Assembly: GCF_029873635.1 (NCBI RefSeq)
Contig: NC_080423.1
Span: forward strand, 110,997,087 to 111,061,086
Source: Malania oleifera
Taxonomy: Eukaryota; Streptophyta; Magnoliopsida; Santalales; Ximeniaceae
Reading direction: 5' to 3'
DNA length: 64,000 nt
Part shown: piece after piece, positions 35,834 through 46,322 of the stretch
How positions within the stretch are numbered: the first letter of the stretch is position 1
Layout: every line of letters begins with the position of its first letter
Notes under the pieces: model-generated
The model's input: the letters and a program-made list of their open reading frames with translations, nothing else
What the model was told of the DNA's origin: nothing
The model's database searches: none
Program-made: the position numbers and the translations under genes

Positions 35834-36146
35834 CCTGCAAATACATACAACACCATTTTAGAATCCTATGTTCCATACATACCTAACTTATTCTATTAAA
35901 CTAAAACTTCAAATTCTCTATTAACAATCCCTTTTATTCTTGGTCCCAAATCAAATCCTGCAATCTAAACATATGACTCATCAATAGTTTACTATGATTT
36001 TCCTATAATCGTCACCCCAGGAAAAACACGAAAACTGCCACGAAAGTCCTGTATTCGAATCACAGAATAAAACCTCAAATCCTTTTTCCTATATTCTGGT
36101 ATTGTTTCCCGCTGCACTCTAGAGCCTACAAAACCTAGCAACCTAG

Positions 36147-36158
36147 GTTCTAATACCA
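36147..36158 (-). other. Primer-binding site of element H, decayed
   Basis: The reverse complement reads TGGTATTAGAAC, two changes from TGGTATCAGAGC, just inside the LTR start at 36162. Confidence 0.85.
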
Positions 36159-36161
36159 AAT

Positions 36162-36950
36162 TGTAACGACCTCAAGATTATATCATTTTTTTATATCAAT
36201 ATATATATATATTACTTAAATATCCCTGCTATAGACTCTCAGGCCTCAGATAGGCGCTAAAGTATTTCTGTAGATAGTGGGCACACCTATGTAGCGGGAA
36301 AACATAAATCACATAATCACAAATATACATACAATACCAGATTCTAGTAATTTTCCATATTATATTTACATATACTAGTATCACTTCCCCAAAACTCAAA
36401 CCTCCCTATACCAACTTACCCTAAGTACAAAGCAACCAAGGGACTCTTTAACCACAAGCCTGATATGCTCGCTTGGTTGGCTCACCTGAAAAATGTTAAA
36501 ATGATGGGATCATTCGACGCTCAGTAAGTGGAAATATGTTATTACTAGTGTGTGGCGACCAAGTTGCATATCAATAATAGTAACATTTGAAACCGTAAAA
36601 CTGGCAAATTAGTATAAATAAATTTTACGTTAATCGCAACTTAAAATATAACTGTATCATCTGAACTTTCTATCTTTCGTCCTGCTAATATCATACTATA
36701 TACATTAAATGCTATAAAACTGTATATATATATATATATATAACAATGCTTTTCCCTAGGAATCTGTATGTCATGATTTGACCCCTCATAACAGGGTTGT
36801 GCGGCTCATAGGTGGGGCTTAACGCTGGTCGGCCCTCTAGGTAAGTCACTATACTCTACACTACCTCAGTCCGGCCAAACTACATCCACTCCTAAGCACG
36901 GAACTGGAACTGCTACCTCGTCACACCAACCCCCTCAATCCAACTAGGGA
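36162..36950 (-). repeat. 5' LTR of element H, truncated
   Basis: Matches the first 790 bp of 24935-27019. It stops at about 36950, inside the LTR, where a plus-strand LTR fragment begins. The U3 promoter part is therefore gone. Confidence 0.88.
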
Positions 36951-37551
36951 GGAACATATCAGACAGAGAGGGGTTAAATCATGACATACAACAATTTAGG
37001 AAAATTTCTTAGATATTATGAGTACTATCAAACTTTTAGGAATAGTAGTATTAATATGAAAAGTAATTTCATACAGATTGACATGTTAAGTTATGTAATT
37101 AATGATTTTATTATACGTTATGTAATATCAGCATTTTCAGATTCAGTATTCATACTACTCTTAAATTAGATTATTTTTACTAAACTATAGTTTAGTGGCC
37201 ACACACTAGTAATAACATGATTCGTCTTACTGAGCGTTGACTCATCCCAGTGTTGAATTGTTTTTCAGGTGAACCAGCTAGGTGAGCGGAGCAGGCTCAT
37301 CGGTAGAGGGGCTGTTGTACTACCCTTTTTGAGGGTGAGTATTTTTGGGTGACTTTTTTTTTTGTAAACCCTTGGTATCAGTAAGGGTAGTTTCGAGAGA
37401 ACAATGATGATTATATATTGTGGGTTGACTTGGCACTCTGGTATTGTATCATGTGTGGATTTATTTTATATGATTGACTTTCCGTTGTTTAGGTTAATGT
37501 TTGAATTTAAAACTGGGGAAAAATATTTTAAATTATTGTCAGGTTTTTACA
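36951..37551 (+). repeat. 3' part of a plus-strand LTR
   Basis: The TGTTTTTCAGGTGAACCAGC acceptor-type block (about 37260-37280) and downstream sequence match the reverse complement of LTR I (about 30940-31200). It ends TTTTTACA. It may be the far end of LTR J. Confidence 0.7.
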
Positions 37552-38040
37552 CTTACCCCCCCTCCCAAAAAAACCCACATACCTAAAAAAATGGGGAAAA
37601 AAAGAAAAAAAGTGATTCAAAACTTGAAATTCGATTTCAGATTAATCAATTATATAATTGTTATTTTGATTGAGTTATAAAATAAAAAAACATGTGATTT
37701 ATTAAACATATAATATTAAAAATGTAGAAAGTGCATATTATATTGTTAGTATAATATAAATAACATAATAATAAATAAAAAATTATGTTAAATTCAATTA
37801 AATTTACGAATAATATTATCAAATTCAAACTAAGGTTTTAAAATTTCGTACTCTTGTTAATCTTGATTTCAATAAAAAAAAAAAGACAATATTTTTTTTG
37901 GGGTTAAAACTTACATTAAAATTAAGTTACAAAATGAAATAGTTTTTTTTTTAGTTTCGTAAATAATAACACGGCTGATCTCCCGCGCATTCCTCTATTT
38001 TCGCCGTGTTCGCTTCACGGCTCTCTCTCTCTCTCTCTAA
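37552..38040. other. AT-rich upstream region of MHF1, no gene seen
   Basis: A C/A-rich start gives way to an AT-rich stretch with many A and T runs, then a GC-rich segment and a CT tract (38021-38038) directly before exon 1. It is a plausible promoter and 5' untranslated region; I could not single out a TATA box. Confidence 0.5.
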
Positions 38041-39474
38041 ATGGAAAAAGCCCTAAGGTAGTCGAATTCAATGGAAGGGGGAGGACAAGCGATGCGGAGA
38101 GAGAGGAGGACGACGCTGCGACTGAGCTTCTGAGAGATCGATTCAGATTCGCCACTATCTCAATTGCCGAAGCTGAAGGTTAGGTTCCCATTCTTCGGTT
38201 CTAATTAGTTAATTTAATGTCCGTTTGTAAATTTTCTCACGAACTATTTTGTATTGCTTGGAACGATTCTCTGATTTTCAATTTTGTCGAGCAGCGAAGA
38301 AAAATGACATGGAAATATCCGAACAAATCATAGCTTGCATTTCCGATTTAGCCTTCAAATATACTGGTAAAGCTTTTGCCATTTGTTTTATTTATGTATT
38401 TATATTTTATTTTTTCGTGAATAACAGTAGAAATTATGTTCCTGATTTGTTATTAACAGTTCTTGCGAGCACTTTTTTTTGTTTACTTTTCAGAAACGCT
38501 ATGATATATTGAGCTTAATTTTTTGCATTATTAAGTTATTCGGCTTCACTGCAAAACATGCACTGCAACCACTTATCACTATTGATCAATGGTTAAAATT
38601 GCTGTGTGCAGCCTACTTGTTTGTGTGTAGGAGAGGTCGTTCTCATATGCTGCTTTGCCAGTAGACCTGCCTGGCATGTGGCATAGGTTTAAATTTTGAA
38701 TAGGAAGATCGTAGTGGAAGTCATATACATTTTAGCATAATTCATAGGTTTAAAATTGCTATACATATGCCAAAAGAAGTATCAGTAGAACCCAATGATC
38801 AAGAAGAATGAGAAGAAGAATATGCATCGGAAAAACCCAAAATGAAGAAATTACAAAAATAATAAATAAATTAGGGGAACTGTGCACAGAAATAATGATG
38901 ATGATTGGAGAAAAGTTGCCTGCTGAAAATTTATTTTGTTATTTGGGAAGAAAATGTAAAGTTGGTTAAAATGGAAGCTTCAAACATTCCAGAATTTTTA
39001 ATTTATTTATTATTATCATCGGCTGACCTGCATAGCTTGCATTTGCGCATGTGCATGCAAAGCCAAAATTAACAGTTTTGTAATTTCATATCTAGTGTAT
39101 AAGGCGAAAATTAAGTCCCTAGAATTATACTTTGAGGCTAGCCTCAAGAGATTGATACTTTTATCCTATGTTTGGCTTGTGAAATGTCTATTTTTAGAAA
39201 TAGATTAGTTACAATAGATTAATCACAATTAGTTATACAAAAAAAAAAATATGTTGATAATATAAAGCAAATAACAAAGTGAATCTATTTATGAGTCTAT
39301 GACAAGAAATAGATAAGATATAACTCCATGTTACCTAGAACTTGGAACATTTTGGTTAGTGGAACAGGAGTAGGATTATGGTACATAAATAGATATATTG
39401 GGAAAAAAGTGTGTAATGGCACTTGTATATTTTGGTGAGGATGTTGAGATGTTTCTAAATGTAGAAGAGTTTTT

Positions 39475-40120
39475 TTTTTTTGTTGAAAAATAGATTATCA
39501 TGACAAAAATAGAACTAGTTTGTGATTATTCCCAACTTTTAGCTAATAGAAAGTTATGTTACGTGAAAGATACTGAATTAAAACTTTTTATCATTAGAAT
39601 TAGTGTTCCGGAGCAAAAATGTTCCATGTTTTGGAAAGTTCATACAGAGGTGCGGTTCCCTAGCGTGTTAGCGTTATTTGGTAACTATGGTATAATTGTT
39701 CCCAAATTTCATCACAAGAATGTGTATTTCTTTCTAATTACATGTTGAATGAAACAATAAGGAACATACAAGGAATACTAATTACCTACATTTCCAAATT
39801 TTTCATTATATTCCATCTTATTCTAAGGAATAGCTATTTCGTGTACCAAATGGGTATACATGGTTGGATGTTTTCCTCTACCTTTAGTCTGCATGTTTGG
39901 GTATATAAAGCATCTTTTCCAATTCAAAAACTGATTCTACTACACATGGGTTGGAAGAGAATACTTGCAGAAAGGGCTCTCGTTTACCCTCATATCAAGC
40001 ATTATATTGGAGATGTGTGGTCCCATTCTCTGAGAATACGGGACAATTTTTTCTAAATATTTTGGTTTGCTCCCTGATTCTCTTGTTGCCTCTGTTATAA
40101 TTAAGCTCCCAAAAAATTAT
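39475..40120. repeat. Dispersed 0.65-kb segment, copy 1
   Basis: Matches 53050-53766 in the same orientation at high identity, apart from two insertions of about 40 bp in the second copy. There is no coding signature. It may be a TE fragment or duplicated intron. Confidence 0.8.
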
Positions 40121-40317
40121 TGGGTTTGGCCTCATTATTCAGCTCCTACAGTCAGAATTCATTTCCCATGTTTCTAACGAGCTGAATCCTTATTTTGTCT
40201 CTCCTGACAGTTGTTTGGGATCTCGGTTATGCTCTCACAAATTTTCAGCTTGGGATATCATCTGAGAGAAAAATATCCTAGTTTCTTGGTCTAAAAATAA
40301 TTTGGTCAAAGATTTTC

Positions 40318-40705
40318 ATTCCCAAACACTCCTTTTATATCTGGGCTAGCTAAATAAACTTTAAATCAAGGGCAGACTTTTGAAGTGGGTTCTTTTTGTT
40401 TCTTCTCTGTTTCCTTTCTGCTATGAAATTACTGAAACTAAGGACTCCCACGCACTCCTTTTATGTCTGGGCTAGCTATTCTTACTAGGCCTCAAACCAT
40501 GGACAGACTTTTGAAGTGGGTTCTTTCTGTTTCTTCTCTGTGCCCTTTCTGCTATGAAATTACTGATTTAAGAACTCCCACGCGCTCCTTTTATATCTGG
40601 GCTAGCTATTCTTAATAAGCTTCAAACCATGGACAGACTTTTGAAGTGGTTCTTTCTGTTTCTTCTATGCATCCTTTCTGGTATGAAATTACCGAAACTA
40701 AGGAC
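40318..40705. repeat. About 130-bp unit in three tandem copies
   Basis: The phrases CACTCCTTTTATATCTGGGC, GACTTTTGAAGTGG and TTTCTGCTATGAAATTAC recur three times at about 130-bp intervals. Confidence 0.88.
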
Positions 40706-41446
40706 CATCTTTTCTTCTTCTGTAATACTCTTCAGCAGTTTATTATCAGATTTTTTCTTGCTTTGACATTCTCCAACCTCTCAATGCCTGGAAGAGTGAA
40801 TTAGATTGGTTTTTTAATATTTCTACTCATTCTTCTCATTCATTGTTTTGTAGATTGATGTGGACAGTCTAACCTACCTCATCTAAAATGTCTGTAATGT
40901 GATCTCACTTGTGAGAAGTTTTTAATACTCATTAATTCTTAGTACATTTCATCTCTTTTGATGCAAAGAGCGAGGGGCTTTTACATAAGAGTCTTTGCCT
41001 TAGTTTCTTTTTTCTAAATGTGTTTCTTATTGGCTAGTTCTTTGACTTCTATGCTAGCCTTTTCTTTCTTTTGTTCTTTTCTATCTTTTCTTCATAATGA
41101 TTTCTGCCCAATTCAAATACAGTGCAAATGTGATAATTATATACTCATAATACTCAATTATGGGTACTTAAAATTTAAGAAAGATCAGTGCTATATCCTT
41201 AATGCCAGTGATGAATACACAAATGAAATTCAACAACTATTGCCTTTTAGAAACTCCCTCATTTATGAATCAGATTTTCTCAATGCTTTTAGTACTTCTC
41301 ATCCTTAAAATTCTTAATAATTGCATAATTGTGATTCACATGTCAGCTTACAGTGGAAGTAAAATTGAGCTGTGAAATCTTAAGAGTAGGACTAAAAGTT
41401 TTTATCCTCACTAGAGGAAAGGTATAAAACGTAGAATATGGATGTG

Positions 41447-41712
41447 TCTCATACTCAGGATGAATCTCCAGGTATGGGGCTTCTGCCTCATGAGTGCCAT
41501 GTTTGTAGCATGACCGAGTGAACTCAGCTTCTAAAGGTTGTGCTTCAATGTTTTCTTGTTGAATCTCTCCTTAAGATGTTGTATCTCAAACTCAGGATGA
41601 GTCTCCTCCAGGCATAGGGCTTCTGCCTCAGGAGTTTGTAGTATGACCAAGTGAACTCAGCCTTTAAAGGTTGTGCTTTGATGTTTTCCTTTTGAACCTC
41701 TCCTTAAGATGT
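41447..41712. repeat. About 135-bp unit in two tandem copies
   Basis: CTCAGGATGA, GGGCTTCTGCCTCA, GAACTCAGC and TCTCCTTAAGATGTT each occur twice in the same order. Confidence 0.85.
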
Positions 41713-42197
41713 TTGCCTCACAAACTTCTTAAAAATAGCCCTTCTCTGTGTGTGTGTAACATATATATATATATATATATATATACATCAAATAAATTTT
41801 TTTTTAACAATTTGTCTCAATATCAATTACTGTAGGCCTCTTCTTTTGTGAGCTTTTCTCAGACTTGAAAGATTATGATATTAAGTCCTTTTTCAATTGA
41901 ACTAGTGACTGCATGTTTTGGCTTTTATCAGTAATATGTTCAGCCTATCATTGTTCATATTACAATCTCTGAAGTGCTCTAATGTATTATAAATTATTTG
42001 ATCTGAACCATCACATTTTTTATGTTCTAATAGGTTATGGGCTATATTTTCACATTAGCTGAGCTAGTCAGTTTCTGTATCTTATCTTCCCATAGGAGAT
42101 TAAAGTGCAATGTATGTGTAAGTAGTGGTTGCTGGAAGAAAGTAAATGATAACCTTGACAAACATCTCTTCTTTTTTCATCAAGTGTAAATTATAGA

Positions 42198-42942
42198 CAG
42201 GGCCGGCTCTGCCTTTAGGCAATTGAGGCGCCCGCCTAGGGCCCCAAAAATTTGGAGGCCTCCAAATTTTTTTTTAATATAATAATATAGTTTTTGGGCC
42301 CCAAAATTTTTTTTAATTAAATAATGTTAACATTATTTATTATGCTCTATTCCCATAATTGACTTCCCAACTAACAATTTTATTATATTTCTAATTATCT
42401 ATTACTCTCATCTCTCTCTTTTAGTCTCTCTAAAAGTTTTTTTTCATCTCTCACACTCTCACTCTCATCTCTTGGTCTCTCTATGATTTTTGCTCCGGCT
42501 CTTGTGTTCATCATCTTCAGGCCTCCGATTCTCTGTAATTTTCGTCAATTCTAATTTTAATTTCAATGTTTGTGTATTATTTTTTTATTATTTTCACTTT
42601 GAAATTTTTTTTTTCTATTTTTTCTTAGATTTTGGAAGCTTTGAGGTTAGAGCGTTGTATCCGGTAAGAATCCGATATCTCTAAAGTCTCGCTCGCCAAT
42701 CGATTTGCAATAATAATAATAATCAGGTTATATTGTTTCAATCTATTATTTTTATAGATTTATTAAATTTATTTTTATTTCTTTACATAATTTGTCAATT
42801 TATAGTTAGTGTTAATTTTGAAATTTAATTATGTCGAGAATATATGAATCCGGATATGAAAAACAAAGAAAGAAAAAAAAAATAGAAGAATTAGTATCAT
42901 CTCAAATCATTCGCCTAGCCATATTGTGTAGAGCCGGTCCTG
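42198..42942 (+). mobile_element. Deleted hAT element with 8-bp target duplication
   Basis: The ends are inverted repeats: CAGGGCCGGCTCTG on the left and, read inward from the right, CAGGACCGGCTCTA. Both are flanked by ATTATAGA (42190-42197 and 42943-42950), the 8-bp duplication typical of hAT elements. The length is 745 bp. Near the right end, 42831 onward reads MSRIYESGYEKQRKKKKIEE, which resembles the N-terminus of plant hAT-like zinc-finger (TTF/ZMYM-type) transposases, but the catalytic part is missing. The element cannot move itself and sits in the MHF1 intron. Confidence 0.92.
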
Positions 42943-44103
42943 ATTATAGATGGACATTGCATTGGCCTACTTCATTAACAATTATTATGGTGCATTTATG
43001 CATGCTGTGTTGCTGTGTTCTTCATTTCTGAATGAACAAATAACTTAATTTTGCTCTCAATTATAAAGAAATCAAGAATAGCATTATGAGGTTGTTACTG
43101 AAAACAGATGGCAGCTACTCTTCTAGGTTGTTTCAGAGCAGTTCAATTTTAAGACTTACTTGATTCTGTGTCTTAAAATGAAATTGATCTGGGATAACCA
43201 GTGAGATGCGGTTTTTGCTCTTATGCAATTTTCCTGTCATTGTTTCTTGGTATGAGTTAATGCCAACGGCACCTTGTTTATATGTAAATTTGTATCCAAA
43301 TAGCAAAGGAATAACAACAGTAATGGATTAAGTAAACAGATTCTTTTTCTAATCTTGCTTGGTGCAAGGACTTTTGAAGTGTTGTGTTTGAGTCTAATGA
43401 TTTCTGGGCTTTGATCTTTGTTGGATAATGCCAGGGAGTAGTGGCTAATAAAACCGCTACTTTCTTAAAATGCAGAACAGTTAGCGAAGGACCTCGAGTT
43501 GTTTGCACAGCATGCTGGTCGCAAATCTGTGAACATGGAAGATGTCATACCTTCAGGTGAGTCTTATCAGCTCATTTGAATTTGCATGTACAAACTAGAT
43601 AAAGTAATATTGTTTATTATTATCATTTTGGTTTAATCAACAGCCAGTGTTTATGTGTTATGCTACCATTGGTTTTTGGTTAATTTATTTTTTCCTCCCT
43701 AAAAATTTATCTACTGCAATTTTTAGTTGTTTCTATTTTAAAACGGAGAAATAGACTTGATTATAAATTTCTCCTGTTTATGATATTTGCCTCTTTTATG
43801 ACCCATTACTTCTGTTGATAATTCCAAGAAAAGAAAACGAGAGAGCACAATATTCATTTTTTTCAGGCATAAAGATAAAACAGCTTCAAATTATTAGGTT
43901 TTGGTTTTGGTTTCAGCGCACAGAAATGAACATCTGGCTGCCCGAGGTCCTTCTGCAGTGAACTGAAGGCGAAGGAACCCCAGTCTGAGAGGAAAAAGTG
44001 GAAGAAAGCGTCAAGAATGGAAGATAGAGCTAGCATCAGTGTGTTGCATATTCCCGATCCCTGACTCTACAAACAAACATTAAATGGCACATCTTGGCCC
44101 TTC

Positions 44104-44371
44104 GGTAGTTTGGTAACCAAGGTAAGCCAACACCTTTCTTCCTATGTTGCACATATTGAATCATCCTTGGGCAAGTAAAGATGAGAAAAAGATTTTAACA
44201 GTGATATGTAACGGAGAAAATGAGCAGTTGAGCTGCAACTGCAAGGGTCACTCCCCAGTCCCAACTCCAACTTATTTCATTTGTGAATTGAGATAGGCTT
44301 ATATGATGATTATTGATATGATGAAATGCGAAACCAATTGTACGCCCACATTACCACATGCATGATGCTGG
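44104..44371 (-). repeat. Fragment matching the trihelix 3' flank, downstream of MHF1
   Basis: Matches 55108-55362 directly and, in reverse, about 54480-54715. In those copies it lies 3' of the trihelix reading frame, so this is a third, partial copy of that 3' region in minus orientation. It ends at CATGATGCTGGA. Confidence 0.8.
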
Positions 44372-44970
44372 ACACCGAACCCACCCTGAAAGCATTAGTA
44401 ACTTTTGAAATTTGCCCTTTATGATTTCAGTTTCCATTTTCTGGCACTTCTGAATGGGTAAATGAGAAGATGGGTATGTCAGATGCCAGTCCCCCCAAGT
44501 CAGTAATAATGTGGGTTTAGGCAAGATAGAAGATGCCAATAGCAGGAAGAATCAGAGCTGTTATTTATTACTCCTAATTATATCAATATATATTATATAA
44601 ATATATGTGCTCAAAATCTAAGGGGCCCTAAAGGGCAAGGCTGGTCGAGAGGGCAGAGGAGTACTTACACATGCCAGAGAAACAGAGGGCAGGCAAGGAG
44701 TTTTTTCCCGGTTTGTTATTATTTTAAAATAATATATTAAATAATACCCTATTCAAAAAATATTTTCTAGAATGACGTTTGTGTAATCTCGGGTAAACGA
44801 CAGCGAGATTTAAACAAATTTTGTTGAACCAAGCAGCGAGATTTAAACGATGAGAATGACCATTGAATGCCACATGGTGACTCTTCATCTTCTGTCGGAT
44901 TTAAAAATCCGGTTTCTTGCTTGTTCCTCCGCCGTTTGTCCCATGCATCCATTTATTTATGTATGCTGTA
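44372..44970. other. Intergenic, nothing recognised
   Basis: AT-rich and unannotated. Minus-strand frames here have no recognisable domain. Confidence 0.4.
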
Positions 44971-44974
44971 TAAC

Positions 44975-44977
44975 AAG

Positions 44978-45014
<37 letters not shown>
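44975..45014. repeat. (TA)n microsatellite at the edge of the copia fragment
   Basis: About 18 TA units directly abut the point where the copia reverse-transcriptase frame stops. Confidence 0.93.
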
Positions 45015-45018
<4 letters not shown>

Positions 45019-46322
45019 TGGCAGGTGGCCATTACCGTCCGCAAGAGTCTTGGTGCGATAAACCCATAGGCAACCTAAGACATTTTGGTGAGGAGCAGGG
45101 GGAGCGAGTGTCCACGTTGAGTTTTGAAAAAGAGCATCATACTCGGCCTGCATAGCTTGATTCCATTCGGGAAATTTTGAGGCATGACTGAAACTCGAAG
45201 GATCATCGGGAACCTGTGCAGAGATTGTGAGACAATGACGAGTGGGGTAGGCAACCATACCATCAGTAAAACGGCGAGGACGAGAGGAATTTGTTTGGGC
45301 GCAAGTGATAATGGGAGATCGTGGCGGAATGAGAATAGGAGACGGAGAGGGAGGATGCCGAGCAGAGCGAGTTCGTGGAGAATCGGCAGACACCTGGACA
45401 GAACGGGAAGGGACAGGAGCAGGGGAAGGGGACGGGCTAAGCCGAGAATTGATGGGCAGAGGGTTCAATAGAACTATGTGGGGATGGGCCAAGGATAGAT
45501 GGACTATAGAGGGGAGATGGGTTACGCTGGGAAACAGAGAGGACGAGAAGGATGGCTTGGGCTGTAGCCATAAGGGTTGGTAAGGGAAATGGGCTTTTTA
45601 TTTGAGAAGGGGAAGGTGTGTTCCTTGAAAAGTACATCACAGGAGATATGAATTTTGTAAGTCTTGAGATCCAAACATTTGTAACCTTTATGGGCTGGGT
45701 TGTAGCCACGAAACATACAAGAAGTGGACGGAAAATTAAATATGTGAGAATTGTAGGGCTATAAATTTGGCCAGCACTCTACCAAACACTTTGAGAAATT
45801 TATAATCAGGGTCACACTTATAGACCATAGAATAAGGGGATTTATTTTCAAGAGATGGAGTTGGAAGTAAATTAATGAGATGGACAGCAATGTCAAAGGC
45901 TTCGGCCCAATAAGCAAGGGGAAGAGAGGAATGAGCTAGAAGGGCAAGCCCAGTTTCAAAATATGGCGATGTTTGTGTTTCACGAGCCCATTTTGTTGAT
46001 GAGTGTGAGGGCATGAGAAACGATGAGCAATCCCAAGTTGTGTGCATAAAGAGTTGAGTGGTTTAAATTCACCACCGCCATCAGTTTGTAATGTAATTAA
46101 CTTGGAATTAAACAATCGTTTGATGAATGGTAAAAAAGTAGAAAATATATGAGGCACATGTGATTTTAATTTCATAAAAAAGCTGTGGAGTTCGTTGTCC
46201 AGTAAAGAGAAGATATTAATTTTATATATTTTAATTCTTAATGATACATGGCTATATATGGCTTTATATATGTTTAGAAATGAATGTTGGAGATATATAT
46301 AGTAAGTATAGCGTAGATTCAC
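45015..46322 (-). pseudogene. Ty1/copia pol fragment (integrase to start of RT)
   Basis: Reading the minus strand, 45936-46322 carries the integrase core around TLQTDGGGEF and CPHTHQQNGLV. 45736-46047 continues with LPLAYWAEAFDIAVHLINLLP. 45522-45716 gives a broken MFRGYNPAHKGYKCLD segment. 45015-45492 holds a Ser/Pro-rich linker and the N-terminal RT block PEWNQAMQAEYDALFQNSTW with LGCLWVYRTK. The rest of RT, RNase H, gag and the LTRs are absent. Plus-strand frames at 45184-45583 are antisense shadows. This lineage is separate from the Ty3/gypsy elements elsewhere in the window. Confidence 0.88.
46177..46255. repeat. 75-bp segment repeated at 47183-47265
   Basis: AAAGCTGT.GAG, then AGAGAAGATATTAATTTTAT and GATACATGGCTA recur 1 kb downstream in the same orientation. 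The first copy overlaps the outer edge of the copia fragment. Confidence 0.75.

Larger units (their letters stand above)
38367..43475 (+). other. Intron 2 of MHF1, 5.1 kb, repeat-filled
   Basis: It is bounded by GTAAAG and TGCAG. It contains a segment repeated at 53050-53766, a 130-bp triplication (40318-40705), a 135-bp duplication (41447-41712), a (TA)n tract (41763-41785) and a hAT element (42198-42942). The small frames inside it show no recognisable domain. Confidence 0.75.
38071..44060 (+). pseudogene. MHF1: MHF1/CENP-S histone-fold gene, four exons, probably damaged
   Basis: Exons by splice consensus: 1 (about 38071-38178), 2 (38295-38366), 3 (43476-43556) and 4 (from 43917). The introns start at 38179, 38367 and 43557, all GT-AG, and all three junctions keep phase. 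The joined frame gives the MHF1/CENP-S histone fold: ATELLRDRFRFATISIAEAE, then EISEQIIACISDLAFKYT, EQLAKDLELFAQHAGRKSVN and MEDVIPSAHRNEHLAA. MHF1 pairs with MHF2, binds DNA, aids FANCM in fork repair and crossover control, and is part of the CENP-T/W/S/X centromere complex. Two defects are visible. The ATG at 38071 is out of frame with the fold, and no in-frame ATG precedes it in exon 1. After HLAA in exon 4 about four bases are missing, so the frame ends at 43966, while the basic tail (KAKEPQSERKKWKKASR) lies in another frame. A sequencing or assembly error is the alternative. Confidence 0.82.

Noticed and set aside
41018..41308. 96-residue plus frame in MHF1 intron 2
   Set aside because: There is no recognisable domain; it lies inside a well-bounded intron with AT-rich composition.
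44953..45492. A possible host Ser/Pro-rich protein of 179 residues
   Set aside because: The PEWNQAMQAEYDAL and LGCLWVYRTK blocks are copia RT, and integrase follows upstream in order. The Ile-Tyr end is the TA tract.
45184..45583. Two plus-strand frames of 92 to 95 residues, Arg/Gly-rich
   Set aside because: They are antisense to the Ser/Pro-rich linker of the copia fragment.
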